Both the position numbers and the translations under genes were made by a program. From Mactra quadrangularis (taxonomy: Eukaryota; Mollusca; Bivalvia; Venerida; Mactridae): DNA of 64,000 nucleotides. The notes under the pieces were generated by a model, which worked only from the letters and a program-made list of their open reading frames with translations, made no database searches and was not told the DNA's origin. The DNA is taken from contig CM046304.1 of NCBI GenBank assembly GCA_025267735.1, forward strand, positions 7,812,001 through 7,876,000. Reading direction: 5' to 3'. Shown one piece after another: positions 24,518-36,064 of the stretch. Numbering within the stretch: the stretch's first letter is position 1; each line of letters opens with the position of its first letter.

Positions 24518-24600
24518 AAGTGCTCAGATTTGCAACTTTCACATGCGAAAAATCGAAAATTTTCCATATCGTGGTAATACTTGTCTATGAATTTCATTAA

Positions 24601-24848
24601 TATGTATTTTAGGGCGAGAGAAAGGCGAGGACGTGTTGTCTTTAATTCATGTATTACATTATGTATTTTAGGGCGAGAGAAAGGCGATGACGTGTTTTCT
24701 TTAATTGATGTATTACATTATGTATTTTAGGGCGAGAGAAAGGCGAGGACGTGTTGTCTTTAATGCATGTATTACAATATGTATTTTAGAGCGAGAGAAA
24801 GGCGAGAACAGGTTGTCTTTAATTTATGTATTACATTATGTATTTTAG
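24601..24848 (+). repeat. 59-bp tandem array of splice acceptor plus exon start
   Basis: Five copies (period exactly 59) carry TATTTTAG followed by GGCGAGAGAAAGGCGAGGACG. Exon-start positions are 24613, 24672, 24731, 24790 and 24849. Only the last continues into the full exon. Copy 2 has GATGACG (in-frame stop) and copy 4 starts AGCGAGAG. The period is not a multiple of three. Confidence 0.93.
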
Positions 24849-24937
24849 GGCGAGAGAAAGGCGAGGACGTGTTGTGTCAGATGCTGGCTATGGTTCTAGA
24901 GTCGCTGCTGGCTCAAATCTAGCCAATGCCGTAATGG
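24849..24937 (+). CDS. Penultimate exon of an unrecognised gene
   Basis: 89-bp exon between TATTTTAG and the donor ATGG|GTAAGT. It reads in one frame RERRGRVVSDAGYGSRVAAG then SNLANAVMG. The first base completes a codon of an unseen upstream exon. The donor phase (one base of a codon) fits exactly to the acceptor at 26154, giving an Ala codon across the junction and an open frame to a stop. The peptide is rich in Gly, Ala and Arg. I recognise no family. It could be the C-terminal part of a secreted or nuclear basic protein. Support is splice-site quality, phase agreement and an open frame; there is no homology. Confidence 0.55.
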
Positions 24938-25216
24938 GTAAGTCTGCAATACAATAAATATATCATTGTTTATTAGTGAACGCTATAGGCAAAAATATGG
25001 TTTCTATTTTAAATTTCTATTCATATTGATTTTTATATATTTTTTGGTTATACGTACCTCTCTATGTACGCCAAGTTGGTTCAAATCATATGGTTAATTT
25101 TGTAGAAAATTAAATCTTTGCAATAATTTCCAAAAAATAGTACATGCATGTGAATTACCTAGATTTTGAAGCAAATATTTGAATGTTGTTTTTATATTTC
25201 GGATTCTATATATATT

Positions 25217-25382
25217 TGTTTGTTTGTTTGGGTTTTACGGCGCACCAACACAGAAAGGTCATACCGCGCCGAAAGCAATTAATGATACTTTTAATTCAAA
25301 CGAAATTAATAATCTAAAGCTCTATATCTTATTATATACATTTATTTCCTTCAAAAAGTTAAGTATCGCATATGATGGTACT
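25217..25382 (-). mobile_element. 5'-truncated copy of the 1-3283 LINE
   Basis: The reverse complement matches the last 170 bp of the LINE (3118-3283) closely. It includes the end of the coding region (SYAILNFLKEINVYNKI-like) and the tail CGGCGCGGTATGACCTTTCT...GCCGTAAAACCC followed by AAACAAACAAA. It sits in the last intron of the host gene. Confidence 0.9.
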
Positions 25383-25463
25383 TCTAAATATAATTTGGCG
25401 GTGTCAATGTCCATTGCCAATATTTACCCTCTCCATTGAGAACTGAAACTGTATAATTACTAC

Positions 25464-25655
25464 GGTCATAATCCATTCTGCCACTCATTCTTAACCATGT
25501 AGGACAGATACCAGTCACTGACAAAAGAATGAGCTTAGTTATTTGTTAACAGCTATATCCAGTGATTTAGCTTTTCTAGGAACGGTGAGTAGTTTTACCG
25601 ACCGCGCTGATATGACCTTAACAATGGCGGCGATAAATCCAACCAAAAATATTGT
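25464..25655 (+). mobile_element. tRNA-derived SINE, 5'-truncated copy 2
   Basis: Lacks the tRNA head. Shows the body ATGTAGGACAGATACCAGTC, TTAGCTTTTCTAGGAACGG, then GATATGACCTTAACAATGGC and a short AAATCCAACC tail. It lies just downstream of the truncated LINE in the same intron. Confidence 0.85.
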
Positions 25656-25690
25656 TAATCAAATAACACGCTATTAAATAAATGTTACCA

Positions 25691-26153
25691 TTTAAAGTAC
25701 CTGACAAATTGTTATATATATTTTAGCTCGACATTGCTATATTTGGTATACATGGACGATTAAATGAATGTAGTATCTCAAGTACCTGACAAATTGTTAT
25801 ATATATTTTAGCTCGACATTGCTATATTTGGTATACATGGACGATTAAATGAATGTAGTATCTCAAGTAGCTGACAAATTGTTATATATATTTTAGCTCG
25901 ACATTGCTATATTTGGTATACATGGACGATTAAATGAATGTAGTATCTCAAGTACCTGACAAATTGTTATATATATTTTAGCTCGACATTGCTATATTTG
26001 GTATACATGGACGATTAAATGAATGTAGTATCTCAAGTAGCTGACAAATTGTTATATATATTTTAGCTCGACATGCTATATTTGGTATACATGGACGATT
26101 AAATAAATGTTACCATCTAAAGTACCTGACAAATTGTTTTATATATATTTCAG
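25691..26153 (+). repeat. 85-bp tandem array of splice acceptor plus exon start
   Basis: Six acceptor copies (TATATTTTAG or ATTTCAG, then CTCGACAT...TATTTGGTATWCATGGAC) have exon starts at 25727, 25812, 25897, 25982, 26067 and 26154. The first four spacings are 85 and the last 87. Copies 1-4 carry an extra base (CATTGCTAT) that shifts the frame and lead to a TGA. Copy 5 lacks it. Confidence 0.93.
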
Positions 26154-26257
26154 CTCGACATGGTATATTTGGTATTCATGGACCAGGCAGACGAAAACGA
26201 AGCATAACAGATATCACCAACCTTGTTCTTCAAAGATTTATCAACAATAGGCGATAG
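26154..26257 (+). CDS. Last exon of the unrecognised gene
   Basis: Follows ATATATTTCAG. In the phase set by the donor at 24937 it reads ARHGIFGIHGPGRRKRSITD, then ITNLVLQRFINNRR and a TAG at 26255-26257. GRRKRS is a strong furin or proprotein-convertase type site; the same basic cluster could instead be a nuclear signal. No domain recognised. AATAAA lies at 26465-26470, a plausible poly(A) signal about 210 bp after the stop. The in-frame upstream acceptor at 26067 would add 29 residues. Confidence 0.55.
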
Positions 26258-26464
26258 CACCTAATATTGGAATTTTTTAAACACGTGGAACAATTCTATA
26301 GCTTCTGTTATGGATTTTTAAAAAATGTCTCGTATTTCGAATTTCGCAGTTGACCAATTTTTATTCAGACTTGTCATTCTGAACTCATTAACAGCTCTAT
26401 AAGGAAGTATCGCTACAATACTTCTTTAAAAAATACTTTTAAAAAAAAATAGTACTCTCTCTTT

Positions 26465-26470
26465 AATAAA
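26465..26470 (+). terminator. Candidate poly(A) signal
   Basis: AATAAA 208 bp downstream of the stop codon at 26257, in the orientation of the gene. Confidence 0.4.
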
Positions 26471-26960
26471 GTCTATTGCTCCCAATTTCTACAATTATTT
26501 ATTGACAAAATGTATCCTTATGTACGATAATGTTAAAATAGAAATATCAATGTAGGTACTTGAAATATTAAAGAAAACACAAGCAAACCTTAATTCTAGT
26601 TGTATGGTTGTAATGTTTACATCGATGTATGTGAGAACAAGGAACATCAACTCTAAAAGAGATTGGTTATATAATTTGAATAAATGAAATAACGGTTTAT
26701 GATTAAGGACTATGTTATTTACGAATGTCCTTCATGGCTTTAAAATAGGTGTGGTTGCAATAATTGAAATTTACAAATAATTTTCATAATTTTCAGTTTC
26801 CATTTTAATCCTAATGAAATAAATAAGTTCAATAGAAAAATGTATAAAATGTGGTTTATATATATGTATCTTTTATGAAAAATGTGAGTTTAAATATGTA
26901 AACATTTGTGCAAGTTTACATGAAGTACAGTGAAAACAGTTAAAATGAAATCTTCCAATC
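26471..26960. other. AT-rich non-coding
   Basis: Nothing recognised. Confidence 0.5.
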
Positions 26961-26963
26961 AGA

Positions 26964-29812
26964 TTGTTTGTCTAGTTCCCAGTCGTACTTTGGCAGGTAA
27001 AAGTACGTCAGGCAAATCATGATCATGTCCGCGCCCTGTGTATTAAATAAGATATTATGTTTTCAAATGATCATTTCTCACTACACAAACTTAAATCAAA
27101 GGATCATTGTACAAGAATTGCTGTGGATACCTTTTTTAGTTGTTTGGTTACACTAATTTATGCAAAATGAAGTATCCGAAATTCTTACGAGACTAATCCA
27201 CGTCCGAATTGTGTTTACTTAAGACATGTTTATGTTAATCGTCGGCTTAATATACGTGTAATCTGAAAAATCGAAATCGAATGTCTTATATAGTACCGAA
27301 CTCCTACTAAAGTAACTATCGTCAGCACATAATCATGCAGGATTAAGAAAACGTTATACCTGTATAATAACTGAGGAGGCCGCCATGATTCCCGTTTGCC
27401 TGGCCCGATAACGATAGTGGTAAGGGGCAGGTAATCCAGACTATCAGATTGTGTACACCCCCGTACAGATGCACTAAGAGTTGAAAATACAAATTTATTT
27501 ATACATTGTCTGAAATCAGTATAATAAAATATCTCTGTAAACTAAAATTCATAATTTCCAGCATGTCCAAATAACAACTTTACACAAAAGAAGTAGTACA
27601 AACAAGTATGGTGTCCAATAATGGATACAGGTAATGTAAGGTACACACTTAAATTAGGTATAATTCACTAATGTAAAATTGTGTTTTCGACCACAGATTT
27701 TTTTCAGAAAGTGTGACTCTAATTGAACGATGTATTTCTAATATTTTTACGATGTCATAATTTTAAATTATATTACTAATTACTTTGTACGGATAATTAC
27801 CATTTTACTATTTTCATATAAAAGTAAGATAATAACTCACTTTCATTAAACATTTTCATTAACAATTTTTCATCAGAATGTTGTTTTATAATTTATAGAT
27901 CTAGTCCAATGGCATGCCAAATGATTAACGTGATGTAATCAAGGAAAGGTGTTAAATTGTGTTTCCAATTTTCATGGTTTACAAATATATTGATGTTAGA
28001 CCATAGGGCACTTTAACGAACCGTTCAATTAACCGTTCATAACGGTAACGGTGATTGGCTAACATTAAATGCTTACTAAACACTGATAAAGAACTGTGAC
28101 CGTTTCATAAGAATCTTACGTAAGATAGCGAAATTTCCGTAACTTAGTTATTTACGTTGAACTTACGTTTACGATGAGAGAATTTCAAAGACGCTCTCGA
28201 AACTTGAAAATCTTTGACTTAAGTCAACGACAAATGGTGAAGCCCGCAAATTTTGGTCACATGGTTTATTGTCAACAATACATTATAAACTACAATACAT
28301 TTAATGAATACAATATAATCCTCAAACTTCAAAGAACAATTACACCAACGAAGATTAGAAGCTCTCGAAGAAAATGCACGAGGGCTATACCGAGCCACCA
28401 TACTCTTGATTTTTCAATACACAGCCAACGCAAACAAAGGTGGTATGACACAATTAAATGGTCATCTGCTAACAAAACATCGGCCAATTTAAGACGGAAC
28501 CGATGGATGTCAAAATAAAGTAATTAGGCACAAAAAAGTTCCCACGTAGCGTCAAATAAATACCTTATATCACACGGTAAAGTGTTTGATATTATCAGAT
28601 CGTTTTCTCCGTGCGTTAAACTCGAGAAAACATTGAGTGAAAGTATGGGGTGGATCCAGACTTTTTTAAGTGGGGTGCACACTAAGAACAAAATCATATG
28701 TTATAGTTCTATACAAGCGGCCTCAAACATTGGAAAAGTCTAATTTATGATCTTATTTGTTGACAAGCGTAAGTCATTAAAGAGTACAACCTCTCGTAAA
28801 AAGTCTAGAACCGCCCTATAATCAGTTTAATACAATTAACTGAAATGCTTCAATAAGCTTATCTGTATTTAGTCTGGATTATCTGCCCCTTACCACTACC
28901 GTTATCGGATCAGGCAAAGCATGATCATGGCTGCACTCCCAGTTTTTATTCAGATAACAAAATTATCGTCTAAACACAGTCTTATTTGAATGTGGAATGT
29001 ATCATATAACATGGAATTCACTATACTCACTGTACAGTCTATTCTGTTGAACTTAATAGACAGTATGTAGCCTATTCATTCTGTAGTTTTCAAATTTTGT
29101 TCATGCCGAGCATGAACAAAATTTCTATTCTAGTTCATTACACTAGTTATTGATCAATAGAGACTGTATATAGTGGATTTTTTCCATGCGGCGCATGAAC
29201 TAAATTTGGACTGGATTTCAATGTTTAATCCTTAGTGAAGATGTCCCAACACATGTGATACATTTAGTCTCATATTTGTAAAGGGGCTACATAAAGTATC
29301 ATGTTTATAAGGGTTAAAGGGGCTATTTGAAGTCTAATTTTTAAAGGGTTTAAGGGGTTATGTACAGTGAGTATAGTGAATTCCATGTTAAATGATACAT
29401 TCCACATTCAAATAAGACAGTGTTTCTACGTTTTTTATTGCTGACAATATTAAGTTTAGTAGGAATTCGGTACTATATAAGAAGTTCCATGTCGATTTTT
29501 CTGATTGCCGTATATTTAGCGAACAATTAACCAAAAACCATGTATCAAGGTGAACACAATTCAGACGTGAAAATAGTCTCGTTAGATTTCGGAAACTTTA
29601 TTTAGCATAAATGTAACCGAACTACTAAAAAAGGTATCCACTGTAATTATTGTTCAATGATCCTTAGATTTAAGCCCGTGAAGTGAGAAATGTTTATATG
29701 AAAAAATTATTATCCAATACCTAATTCATTACATAGGGTGCGGCCATTATCATGCTTTGTCTGACGTTCTTTTACCTGTCAAAGTACGACTTGGAACCAG
29801 ACAAATCTATTT
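26964..29812. mobile_element. 2.8-kb palindromic element
   Basis: The left arm (about 26964-27450) and right arm (28870-28960 continuing at 29428-29812) are diverged inverted copies. The ends read TTTGTCTAGTTCCCAGTCGTAC and GTACGACTTGGAACCAGACAAA. Inner blocks match at 27395-27445 and 28873-28925 (ATCTGCCCCTTACCACTA). The right arm is split by the MITE at 28973-29424. The interior shows no transposase; a 114-codon frame at 28174-28518 has no family features. Confidence 0.75.
28973..29424. mobile_element. 452-bp MITE with ~65-bp TIRs
   Basis: The left TIR AACACAGTCTTATTTGAATG... to CACTGTACA and its complement ending CATTCAAATAAGACAGTGTT match over about 65 bp. Both are flanked by TCTA. Within it, CATGCCGAGCATGAACAAAA and GCGGCGCATGAACTAAA are loose repeats. 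It is inserted in the right arm of the larger palindrome, hence younger. Confidence 0.8.
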
Positions 29813-30197
29813 GAAAGCCAACCGAAGTTTTGAGAAATTACCTGTCCTTATTGCTTATTACCGGGAGACAAGGAAGCGCATTATTTTATAAGTCTAAAAC
29901 TACTGCAAACGAATGATTTTATTGAATTCATCCGATCAAGTTAATACAACATATTATGTTATGTTAAAGAAAACCAAGATCTATATTTAAGACAAAAAGC
30001 TTTTCGATCAATTATATTTTGGATAGTTCATACTTTCAACATAACAAATGTTTAGCGTCATCATGCACGAATGTTTATATGATAACATAATGTATTTAAC
30101 AATGTAATTGAGATTTTCTACCATTTTCGTTCACGACAATCGTCTTGAAGGTTTTTAAGCAGGTGAAAAAATATTGGTAGGGGTTGATTCAAAGGTC
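29813..30197. other. AT-rich non-coding
   Basis: Nothing recognised. Confidence 0.5.
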
Positions 30198-30741
30198 CAC
30201 TTGTTCCTACATACATGTTATTATAGTGCGTACAAGTTGACCCCGACCTGACCTTTATGCAAGAATATTCATTACATTAAATACGAATGTAATATTAAAT
30301 CTCGATAGCAATCGGATTATATCGCCGAGGCCCGAATGTAATTTTAACACAGAGATTAATTTTAAAGTACTTTTAAAGCGTACAATGAGTGTTTATAACA
30401 CAGACCGGACCAGATGATTATACGATGAGGCTAGCTACCAATTCAAATGGTGTGGGTTTTAGCCCCACAACCGCCATCCCATCCATTTTATTATTATTAG
30501 TAATCTGAAGGTAAGAACACGAGCTTCCCGTTTGAATTCATTTGAATCGTGAGTTGTTATACATGCGGGCTGTGTATACTCTATTCATGTCTTGTTTTAT
30601 CTTAAATACGTAACGAGCCGAAGTATAGAGTAAGCGTGGTATTGTTTTGCCGTGATATGTGTAGATGATAATTAGATGCAAATGTGAACGGTAAGGTCGG
30701 GGTCAACTTGTACGCACTATACATGTATGTAGGAACAAGTA
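30198..30741. mobile_element. 544-bp MITE
   Basis: TIRs of about 55 bp begin ACTTGTTCCTACATACATGT and contain GTGCGTACAAGTTGACCCCG and ACCTGACCTT; the right copy is the inverted complement at 30687-30741. A diverged end of the same family lies at about 55690-55730. Confidence 0.8.
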
Positions 30742-32165
30742 GTATTATGTAACACAATACTTCATTAGCAAATTTTGTTAGCATACATATATATGTGATT
30801 ATTCTGCTGATGCAATTCACATCTATTCACTCTCTTGATTACATATTAAACCGTCTATATAAGATAAATATTGTCTAAATTAAATATTCACATGAAATTC
30901 GTAAAACAATAACTCGTACTTACAGCCTAATAACACTTAGCCAAACATTCTTTAGTTCTGCGATAAAGAAATATTCCTAAGACGACTCACCACTGTGATT
31001 ATTTATCAAAAATGATTGTTGATTTGTATCTTTTATTCAGATATGTACATGGGCACAAATATTTATATCCATGAATAACACAATCTAAATGTTGTTCATG
31101 AGTTTTAATTAGCTTTCGCACGAAATTCACGGCACAAATATCGTACGTTTTAGATTAAGGCCAACTATATTTCTCTGCGTTTTATATGGCTTAAAGGTGA
31201 CAGAAGTATAAATACGTGACAAAATAAATGAAAATGGACATTATAAACATATAATTTCCTACCCGTTGTCTAAGTCGGATAGAGTACTCATAGCAGTTTG
31301 ATATGAGATTTGTAAAAATTTGTAAAAAAAAACCATTCTTAAGACATTTCATCGAAATCTTGCAATCTTTAGATAGAAGTTCAGTTCGCGTATGTACACA
31401 CGTTTTTGTGATTAGCCCCTGACTTCCGCAAAGATGTGTACTGCAATAAGTTTTTGATACACACAAAATGGACGCCCGAATTTTGATTACAGAGCCCACT
31501 TGTTTGTTTGTTCATATATGTAAATTCAGTCACAGATATAGAAAATGTAAGCCTCAGTGCATCTAGAGTAATATTAGTGCATTCAATATCTGTATATGTA
31601 TTCTGAAATTGTTCACTAGAATAAAAGGAAACTTGCACAGAAAATAACGTATTTATTTCTGTATTCACGGGTGATGTGAAGTACCTACAATAATATTGCC
31701 TGGTCCAAAAGATTTCAGGCAAGAGGGATGATTAAACATTAATATATTTTTAGCACTGCATTTACCCGTACCAACTTTTTGGGGGTCGGTACTTAAAGGT
31801 ACCTTTCTGTAATTTTAACTTTAACAGAGTCCTTAATTTTGATCTTATCTAAAGTGGCATTTAAAAAAACACACTTTTTTCACAATTACTGCGTTTAAAC
31901 GTAATATTATTACGTAAAGACGAGCTATTTTGTAAAAACTTAATAATATAAGTAAAAAAAAACTAGAAGAAAGTTACAAAAACGTAACAATAATATACTT
32001 AACGAAACTTCTAAGTACACCAATTTCAATGTTGTAGGAATTTTTTTTAAAACATGTTTTTGCAGAATAATCCTAATTTCTAGAGCGGACAGCGAATTAA
32101 TTGTGACAATCGGTTCATATTTTGAGCTTTGTAACGTTTGGAAAACTACGACCGTTGGACAGACG
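30742..32165. other. AT-rich non-coding
   Basis: No gene seen. Short minus-strand frames at 31191-31722 have no recognisable content. A block near 31880-31920 (TTTTTTCACAATTA, GTTTAAACGTAATATTATTACG) resembles the interior of the MITE at 49061-49334. Confidence 0.45.
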
Positions 32166-32169
32166 TTAA

Positions 32170-32744
32170 GCCTGTCTCACACAGAACACGGCATATACGG
32201 TTGGCCACCCGTATAAACCGTATATACTACCCAACCAACCGTGTTCTGATCCGAGTTACACTCCGGCCATTCGAGTGTATCCGTGAAAGCCGTGTATTAT
32301 TTTTAAAACTTTAAAAATAAAAAGATCGTACAAGACCGTGGGAGACCGTGTGAGACTGTATGAGACATATGACCGTATATACAACCGAACATAAAGTCCA
32401 CCACACGAGTGAGCTCAACCGTGTCAATACCGTATATAAATCGTATGGAACAAAAGTTTGCGGGACCGTATATAAACCCTGTTAATGCCGAGTAAATCGT
32501 GTAAAGGTCGTGTTTGATCGTTCTAGACTGTACCAGACCGTACTTGGAAACGACAAACAATCGTATAAAATCGTTGCAAAGCTTGTACAAATCATGACAA
32601 ACTTTGCTTAACCGAGTTTATCCGTGCTCTATTCGTACACACTCGTTCTACATTCGAGTCTAACTCGTACCAAGTCTATCCGTGTATAACCGAGTATACC
32701 GTATATGGATCGTGTCGCTTACCGTGTTCTGTGTGAGACCGCCT
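32170..32744. mobile_element. 575-bp MITE filled with CCGTGTA-type repeats, TTAA ends
   Basis: TIR core GTCTCACACAGAACACGG (32174-32191) is an exact inverted match to CCGTGTTCTGTGTGAGAC (32722-32739). TTAA lies at 32166-32169 and 32745-32748. The body is made of degenerate ACCGTATATA, CCGTGTA and TCGTGTAAA motifs every 10-20 bp. No coding capacity. Confidence 0.85.
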
Positions 32745-32948
32745 TTAAATACCTTTTTATCTCTATATATAAAAAGAATTTGTGTCTGGCACCAGTGCGA
32801 AAATTTTATAACAGAACGATTGATACTAGATGTCAGGCTCAAATTAATATATCGATAACTGTATCTTAATGTTATCTAATCTAATAAAATCAACTAATGA
32901 AATTTATTTCGCTTTTCCAATCTGTAGAAAATGTTATTTCATATATTT

Positions 32949-33020
32949 AGGGTTGCCCGCAAGACTGTAGTAAGCGCATTTTGTTAAAGAGCGAGTTACT
33001 AGAGTCATGCGGACAACCCT
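32949..33020. repeat. 72-bp snap-back sequence
   Basis: Arms of 25 bp (AGGGTTGCCCGCAAGACT... and its partner ending GCGGACAACCCT) pair with about four mismatches round a 22-base loop. Confidence 0.75.
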
Positions 33021-33082
33021 CGATATATATGTATAAACTATGTTTGAAGGGAGGTTTTAGAACTCGAGGAATGCCAAGAATA

Positions 33083-33521
33083 TGGAAAGCATTGATTGTC
33101 TTATACGCACATTAACGAATGTTGTTATGTCGAAGTAGCATTATATTCGGTGGTTTGTTTATTATGTTGAGCGCTTTCTTCATTATACTCGATGGTTACA
33201 CATTATATAATGTGCAATATTCATGATAATATGTAGTTTAATATATAATAATTAAACCACCGAGCATAATGAAAAGTGCACACTTCATAATGATCAAACC
33301 ACCGAGTTTAATATAGAATGCACTTAATATAATGAACAAACCACCGAATATAATTATGAATGTACCTTATATACCAAGTATAGTAAAGAATGCACCTTTA
33401 GATATATAATTAACAAACTACCGAATATAATAAAGGAACCACTCAATAGAACAAACTACTTTATATACTGCTATTTCAACAAGGTTCCTTAATGTACTTA
33501 TAAGACAGTCAATGCTTTCTA
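33083..33521. mobile_element. 439-bp MITE with TA flanks
   Basis: TIRs (TGGAAAGCATTGATTGTCTT and a partner ending AAGACAGTCAATGCTTTCTA) match over about 35 bp and abut TA on both sides. The interior repeats AAACCACCGAATATAAT-like units in direct orientation (33255-33440) and inverted at 33145-33165. The TA duplication suggests Tc1/mariner mobilisation. Confidence 0.75.
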
Positions 33522-36058
33522 TATCAGAAGATAATTCCTAGTGAAGATATAAACTGAAAGTCTATCAACATTTAACTATTGAATAGTGACACTCAAGGCA
33601 TGGCATACATTACGTACGTATTTCAGATCTCGAAGCAGTAATTTTGAGTTTCAGTGTGTTTCTAAAATTGTAAGAATGTCGTCAGTGTGTTGTCTTTGAA
33701 GTATACAATATCATAGGTATATTTAAACCTTATAAGTGTGATTCACCACCAAACCGTGAGTTCTGCGCTGTTGTATATCGTAACACGGTGTATACCGCGG
33801 CAGGCCTCATCCAAGGATAGTGTTAATATTATTATAATTGGACAAGCAATATTTGAAACTCAAATAAAATTACTGACTAGATTTGCTAAAATATGTGATA
33901 GCTTCCCTTCATCGCCAGAGGCAATACAAGACGCTCTAAATTTTGGCCAAAATCAAAGATCATTGCTTGATGGAAAGCAGAAAATAGTTCCCAAACAAAA
34001 GGAATTGGAAAACTTTCTCTTTGCGGCGTGAAACTCATTTCATGAACCTAAAAGCACATTCAAGGAAATGGTTATTTGCTCACATAATGTCGACATGTTA
34101 ACTAACAAGTGTTCTCTCCCATATTTTTTATTGTCAAAAACTAAGAACTTTTACATTTTAACACTAAAAATGTATCCATATTCTTCTTATTTCTAGAGAC
34201 CATATTTTGTGAAACACGATAATATTGAAAACCATTCCGTCTTTGAAGATTTTTGATGTTCTTCTCAAAGCTGAATCTACTTTAAATGTTTGAAAACATA
34301 GGCGGGAAAATCTCTATTTTCACATGAATAATCGCCGGTTTTTGTAATCAGTTTTAATCAGTTTACAGGTTTTCTATGTTGCTTGATATGAATGTTGAGC
34401 TATTTAAATTGTTTTAAAAGACGAAAGCAACTCGTTCAGTTGGAAAAGAACTTAAAATATATTTGCCGATGTTTTGTAACAAATGGACCAAAGAACTTCA
34501 CCAGGAAAACAATTATTTCAATATAATAATGAATAAAAACGATCTTCTAAGAAGATAATGTTTTTCTACTTAGTGCATCATTAAAAGTTATTAATTGAGA
34601 AAATCACAATTTGGGAGAACTTAGCAATTAAATAATATCTTTTCTGTTCACACTGTTGTGTTTTTCTTCATTTATTTCATTAGTTTGGTCTTTAATTTAT
34701 TGCCATTTTAGATGGACAAATCAAACACTAGCACCAGAGTCCATAAACTCGTTAAATACGCACACTTATACTTAGATAATAATATTTGGCAACGAATTCA
34801 ACGTGTACGAATTATAACCATACTTTCATTAGTATCTTCTTGCTTGAATACTTATATATTCATGTAGTGTACATGAATCACAGGGGACACTATTCCACAA
34901 TCAATACCATCAGATTCGAGGGTCTTTATAGTGGAATGGTCTTTTTCTTCCCAAGCATTTATGACTTTAACATTGTTACATGATTTTGCAATAACAAATG
35001 TAGTCTTTATAGCGAAACTTTAAGTGGACTGGGGCTTAATGGGGATGGGAGCCCAGTACGGGTGTATCCCTGAAAGTATGATTAAATACAACCGCCTGTA
35101 TATAGTACATGTATATACCATATAACACTAAATATTATAAATAAACATCTCCACTGACTCTGGCTGTTGGAAAAGGACATAAAAACAGAACTTCTATTAT
35201 CAATCCGTCAGTAAAATTATAACTTGTCATCGTGGTGTTGTACATTTATGTCTTAGTAATTGGACCTATGGTTCTTTGTTTTGTTTTCTTCTATGTTTAC
35301 GTCACCAGACAGAGTAATCTGATCACTTCACACAGTGTTAATTATTTTAATTACTTCACCACCTCAAAGACTAGCTTACAGCAAGCTATAGTAGAAATAG
35401 ACTAATGTGATTATAACAATGTTAAAGGTTTTATTTCTATACACAATGACTTACTGGTATTGTTACGTACAGATTAGAAAGTTGATAATATAATGTTATG
35501 TCTTTACATGAACATTGTAATATCCTGTGGTCATTTCTTTAGTTAAAAGCAATTCCTGGTATGTAACAACTTATTTACACTAAACAGTTTCCAGAAAAAG
35601 TTCGTGTACTTATATGGCAAAATGCGATACACGCCAAAGGACATGCTATTAAAATAGCATTTGAACCGCGGTTTTAAAACATTAAACTGTGTATGTTGTT
35701 TATATCTCAATTTCGTTTCTAGCGGCTTTCTTTTAAAGTATGACAATGCTTGAAGAATCATGATATATTTGAATACTATACGTACGTACGTACTAAGTGT
35801 TATATAGTCCATTTAATCTAGCTCAAAAATAGACTAACCTAGACAAAATAGCAACAGAATTTATTTCTGTACTATGTTAAAGTTCGTAGTCATGGAACCG
35901 TATCCAAAAATGTTGCACTCCAAAATTCGAGGGAAAGTCCATTTTTTTGTGTGCAAAAACGTTGAAAATGAAAAAAAATGTGGATTGGTTCCCTTTACAA
36001 CTATCTGTTATCACATACAAATGAAAACAATTGTGAATTGGCTCCCTTTACAACTATC
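33522..36058. other. AT-rich, mostly non-coding
   Basis: Nothing recognised apart from the open frame at 33762-34031 and a direct duplication of about 57 bp near 35970-36060 (GGTTCCCTTTACAACTATCT), whose second copy was hit by the foldback at 36065. Confidence 0.45.
33762..34031 (+). CDS. Hypothetical open frame, possible terminal exon
   Basis: An open frame with protein-like composition ends in LLDGKQKIVPKQKELENFLF, Ala-Ala and a TGA. It lacks a good ATG; an acceptor-like CCGCGGCAG at about 33803 could make it the last exon of an unseen gene. Residues IFETQIKLLTRFAKICDSFP look amphipathic. No family recognised and no repeat match found. It may be chance. Confidence 0.2.
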   Translation, partial: SALLYIVTRCIPRQASSKDSVNIIIIGQAIFETQIKLLTRFAKICDSFPSSPEAIQDALNFGQNQRSLLDGKQKIVPKQKELENFLFAA

Positions 36059-36064
36059 TATTAG

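Noticed and set aside
28174..28518. 114-codon frame inside the palindromic element as a transposase
   Set aside because: No recognisable motif, biased composition, and it overlaps element interior sequence with no DDE or zinc signature.
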